From Rhodocyclaceae bacterium (GTDB lineage Bacteria; Pseudomonadota; Gammaproteobacteria; Burkholderiales; Rhodocyclaceae): 64,000 bases of DNA. This document shows, one piece after another, positions 52,375 through 62,213 of this stretch (the stretch's first letter is position 1; each line of letters begins with the position of its first letter). A program made the translations under genes and the position numbers. The stretch spans positions 26,922 through 90,921 of the forward strand of contig JAGWTC010000011.1 in NCBI GenBank assembly GCA_028869135.1, read 5' to 3'. The notes under the pieces are model-generated. The model did no database searches. It was not told where the DNA came from and worked only from the letters and a program-made list of their open reading frames with translations.

Positions 52375-53586
52375 TCAATTGGCTTCCTGTTCAGCTGTGA
52401 CGAGCGCGGCGCACAGTCTGTCGATGTCATCCTGAGTATGCGCCGCCGACAGCGCAATACGCAGGCGCGCCGTACCGGTCGGCACGGTGGGCGGGCGTAT
52501 CGCCGGCACCCACAGCCCGGCATGATCCAGCGCCTGCGCAGCAGCAAGCGCCGCGCCGTTGCTGCCGACGATTAGCGGCTGTATCGCGGTTGGTGACGGC
52601 AAAAGCGACCAGCGCAGCGTCTGCAGCTGCATCCTGAAATGCCGGATATTTTCCGCTAGCCTGGCTCGGCGCTGTCGTCCTTCTTCGCCGGCAATCAATT
52701 CCAGGCTGCGGCTGACCGTATGTGCGACGGCCGGCGGCGAGGCGGTGGTGAAGAGATAGGTTCGGGCGCGTTGCAGCAGCCATTCGATCACTGTTTCGTG
52801 CGCGACGACGAAGGCGCCGGCGACACCGGCGGCCTTGCCCAGCGTGCCCGTATAGACAATATGCTCCGAACGCAGATTGAAATGCTCCAGCGCGCCGCAG
52901 CCGTTTTCGCCGAGCACGCCAAAGCCGTGCGCATCATCGACGATCAGCCAGGCATCGTGCTGCTCGGCGAGTCTAGCCAGTTCCGGCAGGGGCGCGATAT
53001 CGCCGTCCATCGAAAAGACGGTGTCGGTGACGATGAGCTTGTGGCCGGCGTCTGATTGCGCCAGCGCGGCGCCAAGGGCGGCGACATCGGCATGCGGATA
53101 CTCGGTGACCTCCGCATCGCGCGCCAGGCGCGTTGCATCGATCAGCGAGGCGTGATTGAGCGCATCGGCAAAGATGGTGCGGCCGCTCTTCTTGCTGGCG
53201 GCGTCGCCGGCCTCGATCAGGGCGGGCGTCACAGCCAGATTGGCCATGTAACCGGTGCAGAAGAATAGCGCGCGGGCCTGCGGTATCCACGGCGACAGCA
53301 GGGCAGCGAGCTGCTCTTCAAGCAGCGCGTGGGCGCGGCTGTGGCCGCTGACCAGATGGGCGGCGCCGCTGCCGACGCCGTAGCGGCGTGCGCCCTCGGC
53401 CATGGCTTCGACGAGTGCAGGATGATTGGCGAGCCCCAGATAGTCGTTGCTGCAGAAGGCCAGCAGTTCGCGATTTTCAATGCGGATGTGCGGCGAGCAA
53501 GGCGTCTCTACCGTCCGTACGCGCCGCCGCAGGTTCTGTCTCTCCAGCGCTTCGAGCTTGCCGGCTATCGTGTCGCGCAGCTTCAC
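52375..53586 (-). CDS. bioF: 8-amino-7-oxononanoate synthase
   Basis: The 403-residue PLP enzyme condenses pimeloyl-ACP/CoA with alanine. Signatures: [55 protein letters not shown] and the PLP lysine in [10 protein letters not shown]. It overlaps bioA by 4 nt and precedes bioD by 1 nt. Confidence 0.96.
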   Translation of the reverse strand: MKLRDTIAGKLEALERQNLRRRVRTVETPCSPHIRIENRELLAFCSNDYLGLANHPALVEAMAEGARRYGVGSGAAHLVSGHSRAHALLEEQLAALLSPWIPQARALFFCTGYMANLAVTPALIEAGDAASKKSGRTIFADALNHASLIDATRLARDAEVTEYPHADVAALGAALAQSDAGHKLIVTDTVFSMDGDIAPLPELARLAEQHDAWLIVDDAHGFGVLGENGCGALEHFNLRSEHIVYTGTLGKAAGVAGAFVVAHETVIEWLLQRARTYLFTTASPPAVAHTVSRSLELIAGEEGRQRRARLAENIRHFRMQLQTLRWSLLPSPTAIQPLIVGSNGAALAAAQALDHAGLWVPAIRPPTVPTGTARLRIALSAAHTQDDIDRLCAALVTAEQEAN

Positions 53587-54917
53587 GCCATCACCTCGTC
53601 GAAGCTTGCCAGCGTGCCCTCGGCCAGATGGACAAGTTCAGCATCATCCAGCACATAGGGCGGCATCAGGTAGACGGTGGTACCGATCGGGCGCAGCAGC
53701 AGACCGTGTTTCAGCGCTGCTTCATGAAAGCGGCGCGAGAAGCTTGCGGCCTTGGTCTCGTCATCGACAATGGCGTCGAAGGCCCAGACCATGCCCCGGT
53801 TGCGAAAATGGCGGATGCGCGAATCGGCGACGGCGCTTTGCAGCAGTTCGTTGAGGCGGGCGGCGCGCAGGCGATTGCTCGCCAGTACGTTTTCCGATTC
53901 GAACAAATCCAGCATGGCCAGCGCCGCCCGACAGGCCATGGGATTGCCGGTATAGGAGTGCGAATGCAGGAAGCCGCGGGTGACGTCGTCGTCGTAGAAG
54001 GCGGCGTAAATCTCGTCGGTGGTCATGACCAGCGATAAGGGCAGGTAGCCTGCGCTGATGCCTTTCGAGAGGCAGAGAAAGTCGGGCCATCCCTTACCCG
54101 ATTGCAGCGCCTGCTCCCAGGCGAAGAAAGTGCCGCTACGGCCGCAACCGACGGCGATTTCGTCGGCGATCAAATGGACTTCATACCGGTCGCAGAGCCG
54201 GCGCGCTTCCTTGAGATAGCAGGCGTCGTACATGGCCATGCCGGTGGCGCACTGGATCAGCGGCTCGACGATGAAGGCGGCGATCTGCGCGTGCTTTTCC
54301 GACAGCAGGCGTTCGAGGTCGAGCAGCGCGGCCTTGGCCGCGGCTTCCGGTGTTTCGCCCAGGCGCGCATCGGGCGAGGCGACGCGATGCGCATGATGCA
54401 GCAAGGGATCGTAGGCATCGCGAAACAGATCGACATCGGTGACGTTCAAGGCGCCCAGCGTTTCCCCGTGATAGCTGTTCTTCAGACAAACGAATTCGCG
54501 TTTCTGCGGCCGGCCTGTATTGCGCCAGAAATGGAAGCTCATCTTGAGCGCGATTTCCACGGCCGACGCGCCGTCCGAGGCGTAGAAGCAATGGCCCAAT
54601 GCTTGGCCGGTTTTGGCCGCAAGGCGTTCCGACAATTCAACCACCGGCGCATGCGTGCAACCGGATAGCATGACGTGGGCGAGGGTGTCGAGCTGGTCCT
54701 TGAGCGCGGCGTTGATGGCCGGATGCGCATGGCCGAACAGGTTCACCCACCACGAGCTGATGGCGTCCAGATACCGCTTGCCCTCGAGGTCGTAGAGCCA
54801 AGCCCCCGCACCGCGCGCAATGGCGAGCGGCGGCAGGGTCTCGTGCCGCTTCATCTGCGTGCAGGGATGCCAGACGGCGGCAAGGCTGCGCTGTTGCAGC
54901 TCGGTGTTTGCGGACAT
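53583..54917 (-). CDS. bioA: Adenosylmethionine-8-amino-7-oxononanoate aminotransferase
   Basis: The 444-residue PLP class III enzyme makes DAPA from KAPA using SAM as amino donor. Landmarks: [39 protein letters not shown], the PLP lysine in [17 protein letters not shown]. It is first in the bioA-bioF-bioD unit. bioB and bioC are not in the window. Confidence 0.97.
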   Translation of the reverse strand: MSANTELQQRSLAAVWHPCTQMKRHETLPPLAIARGAGAWLYDLEGKRYLDAISSWWVNLFGHAHPAINAALKDQLDTLAHVMLSGCTHAPVVELSERLAAKTGQALGHCFYASDGASAVEIALKMSFHFWRNTGRPQKREFVCLKNSYHGETLGALNVTDVDLFRDAYDPLLHHAHRVASPDARLGETPEAAAKAALLDLERLLSEKHAQIAAFIVEPLIQCATGMAMYDACYLKEARRLCDRYEVHLIADEIAVGCGRSGTFFAWEQALQSGKGWPDFLCLSKGISAGYLPLSLVMTTDEIYAAFYDDDVTRGFLHSHSYTGNPMACRAALAMLDLFESENVLASNRLRAARLNELLQSAVADSRIRHFRNRGMVWAFDAIVDDETKAASFSRRFHEAALKHGLLLRPIGTTVYLMPPYVLDDAELVHLAEGTLASFDEVMA

Positions 54918-55058
54918 GGGAACAGGGCTTGCTGTGAAGGCGACATTTTATCAGGCGCAAGGGCTTCGCTTGCCTGGCCCGGCTGTGCAGCCGGCTTGCG
55001 TTCCGTACCTCTTCTTCCCTGGAGTAAGATTCAAGGTTCCCGGCAATTGGAAAGCATC

Positions 55059-56228
55059 ATGGAACTCGATACGCTGCTCCCGCAACTGCACGAAAAAATC
55101 GCGACGGTGCGTCGCGACATACATGCCCATCCCGAACTGGCTTTCAAGGAGAACCGCACCGCCGACGTCGTGGCTGCTTATCTGAGCGATCTCGGCATCG
55201 AAGTTCATCGCGGGCTGGCCGGCACCGGTGTGGTGGCCAAAATCACCGCCGGCAACAGCAAGCGCGCCATCGGCCTGCGTGCCGACATGGACGCATTGCC
55301 GCTGAAGGAACTGAACACCTTTCCCCATCATTCGAAGACCGAAGGCCAGATGCATGCCTGTGGCCATGACGGACATACCGCCATGCTGCTCGGCGCGGCC
55401 GAAGCATTGGTGAAGACGCGCAATTTCGACGGCACTGTTTATCTGATTTTTCAGCCGGCCGAGGAGCACGAAGGTGGCGGTCGCGTCATGGTCGAGGAAG
55501 GGCTGTTCGACACGTTCCCGATGGAAATGGTGTTCGGACTGCACAACTGGCCGGGCATGGAAGCGGGCCAGATCAGCGTCATTGAAGGCCCTGTCATGGC
55601 CGGCACCGATCGCTTCGAGATCACCGTCACCGGCCGCGGCGGTCATGCGGCGATGCCGCATCAGGCCAACGACGCCATCGTCGCTGCGGCCACCTTGATC
55701 ACCAATCTGCAGACCCTGGTCTCGCGCAATACCGATCCTCAGGAGGCCACGGTGGTGAGCGTCACGCGCATCCACGCCGGCCACGCCGACAATATCCTGC
55801 CGAACTCCGTCGTGCTCGGCGGCACCGTGCGCAGTCTCAAGCCCGAACTCAAGGACATGATGGAGGCGGGCGTACGTCGCATTTGTACCGGCGTCGAAGC
55901 CATGTTCGGCGTGGACATCGATATCGTTTATTCGTACGGCTATCCGCCGACCGTCAATGCCAAGGTGGCTACCGACCATGCGCGCGCCGTTGCCGAAAAG
56001 GTCGTCGGTAAAGGCAAGTTGCTGACGCACCTGAAACCCAGCATGGGCGCCGAAGACTTCGCGTATATGGCCGCCGTCAAGCCGGGCTGCTATGTCTGGC
56101 TGGGCAACGGCATGGGCGAAGGTGGCTGCATGCTGCACAGCCCCCACTATGATTTCAACGACAGCGTCATTCCGACCGGTATCCGTTACTGGGTGACACT
56201 GGCCGAAACCGTACTATCCAAAGCCTGA
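55059..56228 (+). CDS. M20 family amidohydrolase (hippurate-hydrolase-like)
   Basis: The 389-residue zinc hydrolase removes acyl groups from N-acyl amino acids or similar amides. Metal and catalytic motifs: HACGHDGHTAMLLG, FQPAEEHEGGGRVMVEEGLF, and HSPHYDFND at the end. The fold has the inserted dimerisation domain (about 185-295). The ATG at 55059 gives the normal start (ELDTLLPQLHEKI). It is 10 bp before the old-yellow-enzyme gene and co-directional. Confidence 0.93.
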   Translation: MELDTLLPQLHEKIATVRRDIHAHPELAFKENRTADVVAAYLSDLGIEVHRGLAGTGVVAKITAGNSKRAIGLRADMDALPLKELNTFPHHSKTEGQMHACGHDGHTAMLLGAAEALVKTRNFDGTVYLIFQPAEEHEGGGRVMVEEGLFDTFPMEMVFGLHNWPGMEAGQISVIEGPVMAGTDRFEITVTGRGGHAAMPHQANDAIVAAATLITNLQTLVSRNTDPQEATVVSVTRIHAGHADNILPNSVVLGGTVRSLKPELKDMMEAGVRRICTGVEAMFGVDIDIVYSYGYPPTVNAKVATDHARAVAEKVVGKGKLLTHLKPSMGAEDFAYMAAVKPGCYVWLGNGMGEGGCMLHSPHYDFNDSVIPTGIRYWVTLAETVLSKA

Positions 56229-56238
56229 GGTGCCCGTC

Positions 56239-57318
56239 ATGACCGATCTGTTCTCTCCCGCCAAGTTCGGCGCCATCGAACTTTCCAACCGCGTCGTCAT
56301 GTCGTCGCTGACGCGCAATCGCGCCGGCGCGGGCAATGTGCCGACCGAGCTGGCCGTCGAGTACTATCGTCAGCGCGCCAGCTGCGGGCTGATCCTGACC
56401 GAAGCGACGCCGATCTGTCCGGAAGGCCATGGCTATCCGCGTACGCCGGGCATCCATAGCGACGCGCAGACCGCCGGCTGGCAGAAGGTGACGTCGGCGG
56501 TGCATGCGGCCGGCGGCAAGATCGTGCTGCAGTTGTGGCATGTCGGTCGCATCTCGCATCCGGATCTGCAGCCGGGCGGCGTACCGCCGGTGGCGCCGAG
56601 CGCCATCAAGCCGGCCGGCAAGGTATTTACCGGTAACGAAATGAAGGAGTTCGTGACCCCGCGCGCATTGGCGGAGAACGAGCTGCCCGGGCTCGTCCAG
56701 ACCTATGCGCTGGCGGCGCGCCACGCCATCGATGCCGGCTTCGACGGCGTTGAAGTGCATGGCGGCAACGGCTACCTCATCGACCAGTTTCTGCGTTCCT
56801 CGACCAATCGACGTGAAGACGCCTATGGCGGCAGCAAGGAAAAGCGCGCCCGCCTGCTGTTTGAAATCATGGATGCCGTCTGCGCCGAGATCGGCAACGA
56901 TCGCACCGGCCTGCGCCTGTCACCGGTAACCCCCTTCAACGACATCAGCGATGAGAATCCGCAGGAGACTTTCGACTACATCGTGAGCCAACTGGGGCCG
57001 AAGCGTCTGGCCTTCCTCGATATTCTCAAAGGCACGGGCGGCGCGCCGCGCGAGCAGTGGGTGCCCTTCGATTACCGCCAGACGCGGACGCTATATGAGG
57101 GCAACCTGATCCTGAACAACGGCTACGACCTTGCCAGCGCGCAGGCCGATATCGCCGCCGGCGACGCCGATGCTATTGCCTTCGGCCGCTTGATGCTGGC
57201 GAACCCCGATCTGGTCGAGCGCTTCCGGCGCGGCGCCGGGCTCAACGAAGCGAATGCGGCAACCTTCTACATGGGCGAGGACAAGGGCTACATCGACTAT
57301 CCCTTCCTCACGGCATGA
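56239..57318 (+). CDS. Old yellow enzyme family FMN alkene reductase
   Basis: The 359-residue NADPH:flavin ene-reductase resembles NemA/N-ethylmaleimide reductase: LFSPAKFGAIELSNRVVMSSL, QLWHVGRISHPDL and the HxxN pair in VEVHGGNGYLIDQFLR. A GTG at 56230 would add three residues; ATG 56239 is preferred. It reduces enones, nitro compounds or quinone-like electrophiles. Confidence 0.92.
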   Translation: MTDLFSPAKFGAIELSNRVVMSSLTRNRAGAGNVPTELAVEYYRQRASCGLILTEATPICPEGHGYPRTPGIHSDAQTAGWQKVTSAVHAAGGKIVLQLWHVGRISHPDLQPGGVPPVAPSAIKPAGKVFTGNEMKEFVTPRALAENELPGLVQTYALAARHAIDAGFDGVEVHGGNGYLIDQFLRSSTNRREDAYGGSKEKRARLLFEIMDAVCAEIGNDRTGLRLSPVTPFNDISDENPQETFDYIVSQLGPKRLAFLDILKGTGGAPREQWVPFDYRQTRTLYEGNLILNNGYDLASAQADIAAGDADAIAFGRLMLANPDLVERFRRGAGLNEANAATFYMGEDKGYIDYPFLTA

Positions 57319-57330
57319 GCTGACAGCCCG

Positions 57331-57362
57331 AAAAAAAGCCCGGCTTGTGCCGGGCTTTTTTT
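57331..57362. terminator. Bidirectional terminator
   Basis: AAAAAAA, GCCCGGC, TTGT loop, GCCGGGC, TTTTTTT: a perfect two-way terminator between the convergent ene-reductase and GST genes. Confidence 0.94.
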
Positions 57363-57404
57363 CGCAGTGAAACAAGGGTGTTTGCGAGTCGCAGCCGTCT
57401 GGCT

Positions 57405-58013
57405 TTATTTCTTCGCGTCCGCCGCCTTGACGGCCTGCACCGAGGGGCGCGCGGCAACGCGCTCCATGAAGGCGCGCAGATGGGCGAAGGCGGACAGATC
57501 TACGCCGGCATGCTCGCTCCAGGTCAGCACGACGTAGAGGTAGGCGTCGGCCGCGCCAAAGTCGTTGCCGAGCAGATAGGGGCGGTCGGCCAGGGCGGCG
57601 TCGGCGTGGGCCAGCCGCTTGGCCAGCTTGGCGCGGGCGGCGTTCTTCCATTCATCGGCGGCGCCCCGGTCGAAGAGGATGCTGTAACCGCCCTTGTGCA
57701 ATTCGGTGCCGATGAAGTTGAGCCAGCTCTGCAGCTTGTAGCGCTCCGTCGTGCCGTTGGCCGGTGCGAGCTTTTTCTCCGGCGCGAGGTCGGCGATGTA
57801 CTGGTCGATGGCCGGGCCTTCGGTCAGAACGGTGCCATCGTCGAGTTGCAGGGCGGGAACGTAGCCATTCGGGTTGATCAGCAGATAGTCCGCCCCGCTG
57901 GCGGTCTGCTTGTTCTTGAAGCTGACGGACTCCTGTTCGCAGGCGATGCCGGCTTCGGCGAGCAGGATGCGCGGTGCGGTAGAGCAGGTGCCGGTGGTGT
58001 AGAAAAGTTTCAT
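57405..58013 (-). CDS. Glutathione S-transferase
   Basis: The 202-residue beta/theta-type GST starts MKLFYTTGTCSTAPRILLAE (Cys10-Ser11 active region of the beta class) and has the NPNGYVPALQLDDG thioredoxin-fold segment and AADAYLYVVLTW in the helical domain. GGAGG lies 6 nt upstream of the ATG at 58013. Conjugation or reduction of small electrophiles is likely; the substrate is unknown. Confidence 0.92.
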   Translation of the reverse strand: MKLFYTTGTCSTAPRILLAEAGIACEQESVSFKNKQTASGADYLLINPNGYVPALQLDDGTVLTEGPAIDQYIADLAPEKKLAPANGTTERYKLQSWLNFIGTELHKGGYSILFDRGAADEWKNAARAKLAKRLAHADAALADRPYLLGNDFGAADAYLYVVLTWSEHAGVDLSAFAHLRAFMERVAARPSVQAVKAADAKK

Positions 58014-58039
58014 GAAATCCTCCGTGTGGGGTTGAGGGG

Positions 58040-58834
58040 CTACAAGGTGAACAGGCCGCCGGCGCAATAGCTGGTGCGCTCGATGCGGGCAATGGTTGGC
58101 AACAGATTGAGACCGCTGACTGCCTTGAGGCTGCGTGCGTTCTCCTTGAATTCTTCGAGCGTCAGCTCGATTGCGTGGCCAGCGGTGGCGAAGGCGATGG
58201 CATTGCCGCTGTCGCAGGAAGGGAAGGCGAGGGCGCGGCCGTCGAAGGCCTCGCCGAGGCGCTCGACGCTGGCCTTGAACTTCCGGCTGCGCGACAGCAG
58301 ATTCACCACCAGCATGCCGTCGCGCGTCAGCCGGGACTTGCAGTCCAGATAGAACGGCAGGCTGTCGAGCCGGCCGGCGCGGGCCCGCGAATCGAAGCCG
58401 TCGACCAGGATCAGATCGTACTTGCCCTTGCTGGCGATGACGAAATCGGCGCCATCGGCGATTTCGATCTGGATGCGTTGCGGATCGTCGGGCAGCTTGA
58501 AGAACTGATGGGCCATCGGCACCACGGCCGGGTCGATTTCCACGACGGTGATCTTGCAGTCGGGGCGGTGGCGGTAGAGAAACTTCGTCACCGAAGCTGC
58601 GCCCAGCCCGATCTGCAGTACCTTGCGCGGCCAGTTCGCATCCGGCCGCAGCAGCAGCGCCGTCATCATCTCGCGCGTGTAGTCGAGCTCCAGCGCCCAC
58701 GGGCGCGCAATCCGCATGGCGCCCTGTATCCAGTCGGAGCCGAAGTGCAGATAGCGCACGCCGGCTTCTTCGCTAATGTCTATGCTCACGATGGTCGTTT
58801 CAAGTGTTCTGGCGATAAAGCCCTTCTCCATCAA
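58040..58834 (-). CDS. Spermidine-synthase-like (SpeE family) methyltransferase fold
   Basis: The 264-residue protein has the SpeE/SAM-binding core: PRKVLQIGLGAASVTKFLYR, ITVVEIDPAVVPMAHQFF, YDLILVDGFDSR. The polyamine-binding Asp residues of true SpeE are not clearly kept, so it may be a diverged aminopropyltransferase-like protein of unknown substrate. ATG codons at 58834 and 58831 are possible. It is 26 nt upstream of the GST gene. Confidence 0.75.
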   Translation of the reverse strand: MMEKGFIARTLETTIVSIDISEEAGVRYLHFGSDWIQGAMRIARPWALELDYTREMMTALLLRPDANWPRKVLQIGLGAASVTKFLYRHRPDCKITVVEIDPAVVPMAHQFFKLPDDPQRIQIEIADGADFVIASKGKYDLILVDGFDSRARAGRLDSLPFYLDCKSRLTRDGMLVVNLLSRSRKFKASVERLGEAFDGRALAFPSCDSGNAIAFATAGHAIELTLEEFKENARSLKAVSGLNLLPTIARIERTSYCAGGLFTL

Positions 58835-58857
58835 GGGAAACGGGCTTGGGGCGGTTG

Positions 58858-59802
58858 TCAGTGCAGGCGGCGCGGCTGAGTCGGAAACAGTTCTTCGAGT
58901 ATCTCCTCGCCGAAGACGTACTCATGGTTGCAGATATCGTCCTGCACGCGAACTTCGCCGTTCTCCTCGAATATCGCCTGCACCTCGTCGCGGCCCAGCG
59001 AGAGCAGGGCGCCCTTTACCTTTTCTTCGTCGCGCGGGCAATGGTAGGCCACGGGATGCGGCTCGAAGAGGCGCACATCCTCTTCCGCAAACAGCCGATG
59101 CACGAGCTCGGCCGCCGGCAGCGAGAACTCGTCGGCGCGAACAGTGGCCGCCAGTTGCTGCACACGGTTCCAGCCGTCCTCGTCCTGCTCGTGCCGCCCC
59201 GGCGTTTCCGGCAACTTCTGCAGGAACAGGCCGCAGGCGCGCTCGCCGTCGGCAAACAGGAACAGCCGCGTCGGCTGCTGTTCGGACAGGGCCAGATAGT
59301 TCTCGAAAATCGCCGCGATACTGTTGCCTTCAAGCGGAACGAAGCTCTGGTAGGGTTTGAGGTTGTCGTCGGTTTGCAGCGTCAGCAGCAGGCGGCCGTT
59401 GCCGATCAGGTCCGCCGTGCCGCTTTTGGTCAGGAGGGGCGCGGCCTTTGCCATGCCGCGCAGACGCAGCAGCTCCTGAGTCGATCCGCCTTCGTGCCCC
59501 GCTTCGACGTGCCGCGATTTGGCGCCGGCCGGGGCTGCCACGCGCTCGTGCGGTGTGCGGTCGCAATCGACGACGAGCATGGAAACCGGGCCTTCGCCCT
59601 GCAACTGAAAGGTGAGGCGGCCCGGCGTCTTGAGCTGGGAGCCGATCAACGCGGTGACGGCCGTGGTCTGCCCCAGCAGCTCCAGCACCGGGCGCGCGTA
59701 GGCGCGCCCGTGCTGCATGGCCTGCCAACTGCTTTCAAGCTGGACAAAGGCGCCGCGAATATCGAGTTTCTCGAAGATAAAGCGCTGGAACGAATCGCTC
59801 AT
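58858..59802 (-). CDS. hslO: Hsp33 redox-type chaperone with altered zinc site
   Basis: The 314-residue Hsp33 holdase starts SFQRFIFEKLDIRGAFVQLE and has LLGQTTAVTALIGSQLKTPG and GGSTQELLRL typical of the family. The Zn site normally is CxC ... CxxC. Here the first pair reads YHCPRD (one Cys) and the second DDICNHE (one Cys), so two of the four redox cysteines are missing, with His residues next to those left. Its ATG overlaps the ArsC-like stop by 4 nt. Confidence 0.9.
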   Translation of the reverse strand: MSDSFQRFIFEKLDIRGAFVQLESSWQAMQHGRAYARPVLELLGQTTAVTALIGSQLKTPGRLTFQLQGEGPVSMLVVDCDRTPHERVAAPAGAKSRHVEAGHEGGSTQELLRLRGMAKAAPLLTKSGTADLIGNGRLLLTLQTDDNLKPYQSFVPLEGNSIAAIFENYLALSEQQPTRLFLFADGERACGLFLQKLPETPGRHEQDEDGWNRVQQLAATVRADEFSLPAAELVHRLFAEEDVRLFEPHPVAYHCPRDEEKVKGALLSLGRDEVQAIFEENGEVRVQDDICNHEYVFGEEILEELFPTQPRRLH

Positions 59803-60155
59803 TGCACCAGGCTTTCGAATAGGGTCGGATCGAAGCCGACCAGCAACTGGCCGTTGAGCTCGACCACCGGGCGGCGAATCAGGCTCGGGTTTTCCAGCAT
59901 CAGCGCGACCGCCTGTCCTTGTGCCGTAACGGCTTGCTGCTCGGGCGTCAGCTTCTTCCACGTCGTGCCCTTGGTATTGATCAGGGTCTTCCAGCCGACG
60001 ATCTTGCACCACTCGACCAGCTTGTCGCGATCCACGCCTTCCTTCTTGTAGTCGTGGAACTCATGTTCGACGCCATGTCCGGCCATCCAGTTGAGAGCCT
60101 TCTTCATGGTGTCGCAATTCTTGATGCCGTATAGATGTACCGTCTTGGTGCTCAT
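59799..60155 (-). CDS. ArsC/Spx-like thioredoxin-fold protein (YffB type)
   Basis: The 118-residue protein has the pattern VHLYGIKNCDTMKKALNWM (single catalytic-site Cys13 or so), DYKKEGVDRDKLVEWC, INTKGTTWKKL and NPSLIRRPVVE. This matches the Spx/ArsC-like family of unknown substrate (E. coli YffB). It is coupled with hslO (4-nt overlap), which suggests a shared thiol-stress role. Confidence 0.9.
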   Translation of the reverse strand: MSTKTVHLYGIKNCDTMKKALNWMAGHGVEHEFHDYKKEGVDRDKLVEWCKIVGWKTLINTKGTTWKKLTPEQQAVTAQGQAVALMLENPSLIRRPVVELNGQLLVGFDPTLFESLVQ

Positions 60156-60430
60156 GGATGGCGCCGCCTGGATTCCAAAGCTGCCATTTTAAAGGCTTAG
60201 GGGAGGCGAGGCCAGTATGGGGGCATCTGGTCTCGTCTGAAGGGTTATTGGGCATGGAAACAATGCGCGATCATTCAAGCGGGGCGCTTTCCACAAGATG
60301 GTGGCATGAGGCGAACGTTTGCAACGGGACCTATGGCCGCAAAAGCAAATAGCGAAGAATAGAGGGGAAGGCCATGACAACTGCCATGCATTGAAAGCTA
60401 ATCAGCCTGTAAAACAAGGAAAAATATTTT
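60156..60430. other. Gene-free 275-bp interval
   Basis: No convincing ORF, terminator or repeat is visible. It should hold the promoter of the arsC-like/hslO pair on the left side and the 3' end region of selO on the right. Confidence 0.5.
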
Positions 60431-61906
60431 TCAGGAAGAACAGCTGACTTCGAGGTGCCGAAGGTGCGCCGGTGGCTCGGCCGCATAGGCTTCCATGCCG
60501 GCTTGTTGCGTGTAGGGCGTCGCCAAAACCCGCGCCAGTCGGTCAAGTTCTTCCGTGCTGCCCCTCTCGGCCTGCTCGATTGCCGCCTGCGCCAGATGGT
60601 TGCGCAGGACATAGATCGGATTGACGGCGTTCATGCCTGCGCTGCGCGCTTCATCCGCCGCGCCTTCGGACAGCAGCCGGGCGCGATACTTCGGCACCCA
60701 GGCGTCGAAGGCGGCGATATCCATGATGTCTTCGCGTACCCCGAAAGCCGGCTGATCGCTGCGGCTTTCGATCTGCGCCAGCTTGCGGAAGGTGCGCGTG
60801 AAGTCGCTCTTGCTCCGATGCATGATGGAAAGCATTTCGTTGATGAGCGCATCGTCGCCGTCGCGCACTTCGCGGAAGCCGAACTTGTCCGACCAGCGGC
60901 GCCGTGCCGCCATCCCATACGCCGGTGCGTACTTCTCGTAGATATTGCGGGCAATATCCAGCGCCTCGTCGTCGTTGTCCGAGAGCAGCGGAAAGCACGC
61001 TTGCAGCAGCCGCGACAGATTCCACTGCGCGATCTCGGGCTGCGTGCCATAGGCGTAGCGGCCTTGCTCGTCGGAATGGTTGCAGATGTGCCCGAAGTCG
61101 AAAGCATCGAGGAAACCGAAAGGCCCGTAGTCGAGCGTGAGGCCGAGGACGGACATATTGTCGGTATTCATCACGCCGTGGCAGAAGCCGACCGCCTGCC
61201 AGTGCGCGATCAGTTGCGCCGTGCGCTCGACGACCTCGATCAACCACAGTACGTAGCGGTCCGGGCGGCCGGCGAGGTGCGGGAAGTGCTCGTCGATAAC
61301 ATGATCGGCAAGCGGCGCCAGCGCCTCGTGCTGTCCCGTGTGATAGAAGAACTCGAAATGCCCGAAGCGCACGAAGCTTGGCGCCACGCGGCAGACCACG
61401 GCCGCCGTCTCGACGCGTTCGCGGTACACGGGCTGGGGCGAGGTCACCAGGCTCAACGCGCGCGTGGTCGGAATGCCGAGCGCGTGCATGGCTTCAGAGC
61501 CCAGGTATTCGCGGATAGAAGAGCGCAGCACGGCGCGGCCGTCGGCATGGCGCGAGTAGGGTGTGAGGCCGGCGCCCTTGAGCTGAAGCTCCATGCGCCG
61601 GCCGTGCGTGTCGATGATCTCCGCCAGCATCAACGCGCGGCCGTCGCCGAGTTGCGGCACATACACGCCGAACTGATGACCCGAATAAACCGACGCCCGC
61701 GTGTCGTACCCCGGCCAGGGTCGGTTGCCCGCCATCATGTCGCGGAACTCGGCGCTGTTCAGCGTTGCGTCGTCGAAGCCCAGTTCATCGGCGAGCGAAG
61801 ACGAGACCTGCAACAATTCAACGTTCGGCAGCGGGGTCGTCGGAATGGGGAGGTGGTAGGGCTTGCCCAGCAGGGCATAGCGCGGGGTCAGCGGCGGCAG
61901 ATTCAT
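60431..61906 (-). CDS. selO: Protein adenylyltransferase SelO (YdiU)
   Basis: The 491-residue pseudokinase-fold enzyme AMPylates proteins on Ser/Thr/Tyr in redox stress. Family landmarks: ASVYSGHQFGVYVPQLGDGRA, QLKGAGLTPYSRHADGRAVLRS, CHGVMNTDNMSVLG, LDYGPFGFLDAFD. The C-terminus ends EVSCSS, where eukaryotes have selenocysteine in place of Cys. Length and motifs are complete. Confidence 0.96.
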   Translation of the reverse strand: MNLPPLTPRYALLGKPYHLPIPTTPLPNVELLQVSSSLADELGFDDATLNSAEFRDMMAGNRPWPGYDTRASVYSGHQFGVYVPQLGDGRALMLAEIIDTHGRRMELQLKGAGLTPYSRHADGRAVLRSSIREYLGSEAMHALGIPTTRALSLVTSPQPVYRERVETAAVVCRVAPSFVRFGHFEFFYHTGQHEALAPLADHVIDEHFPHLAGRPDRYVLWLIEVVERTAQLIAHWQAVGFCHGVMNTDNMSVLGLTLDYGPFGFLDAFDFGHICNHSDEQGRYAYGTQPEIAQWNLSRLLQACFPLLSDNDDEALDIARNIYEKYAPAYGMAARRRWSDKFGFREVRDGDDALINEMLSIMHRSKSDFTRTFRKLAQIESRSDQPAFGVREDIMDIAAFDAWVPKYRARLLSEGAADEARSAGMNAVNPIYVLRNHLAQAAIEQAERGSTEELDRLARVLATPYTQQAGMEAYAAEPPAHLRHLEVSCSS

Positions 61907-61984
61907 GCCCCGATTGTCTCACGCGGGTATGCCGTAAAAAACTGCGCTGACGGTGGGGTTAAGACGGCGCGAGGTCCCTGTGCT

Positions 61985-62203
61985 TCACGCGAAGGTCGAG
62001 AGATACAGCTGCTCGACTTGCTCACGCGCCCAGGGCGTGCGGCGCAGGAATTTGAGACTGGATTTCACGGAAGGATCGTTCTTGAAGCAGTTGATATTGA
62101 CCTGCCGCGCCAGGGATGCCCAGCCGTAATGATCAACCAGCTCCGTGACGATACGTTCGAGCGTGATGCTGTGTAGCGGGTTGTTGGATTGGGCATTAGG
62201 CAT
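61985..62203 (-). CDS. VF530 family protein
   Basis: The 72-residue basic protein has the VF530 (DUF2132) signature: [51 protein letters not shown]. Described as putative DNA-binding. I use the ATG at 62203 ([11 protein letters not shown]); an ATG at 62227 adds 8 residues and overlaps the next gene. Confidence 0.88.
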   Translation of the reverse strand: MPNAQSNNPLHSITLERIVTELVDHYGWASLARQVNINCFKNDPSVKSSLKFLRRTPWAREQVEQLYLSTFA

Positions 62204-62213
62204 GACGTTTTGG

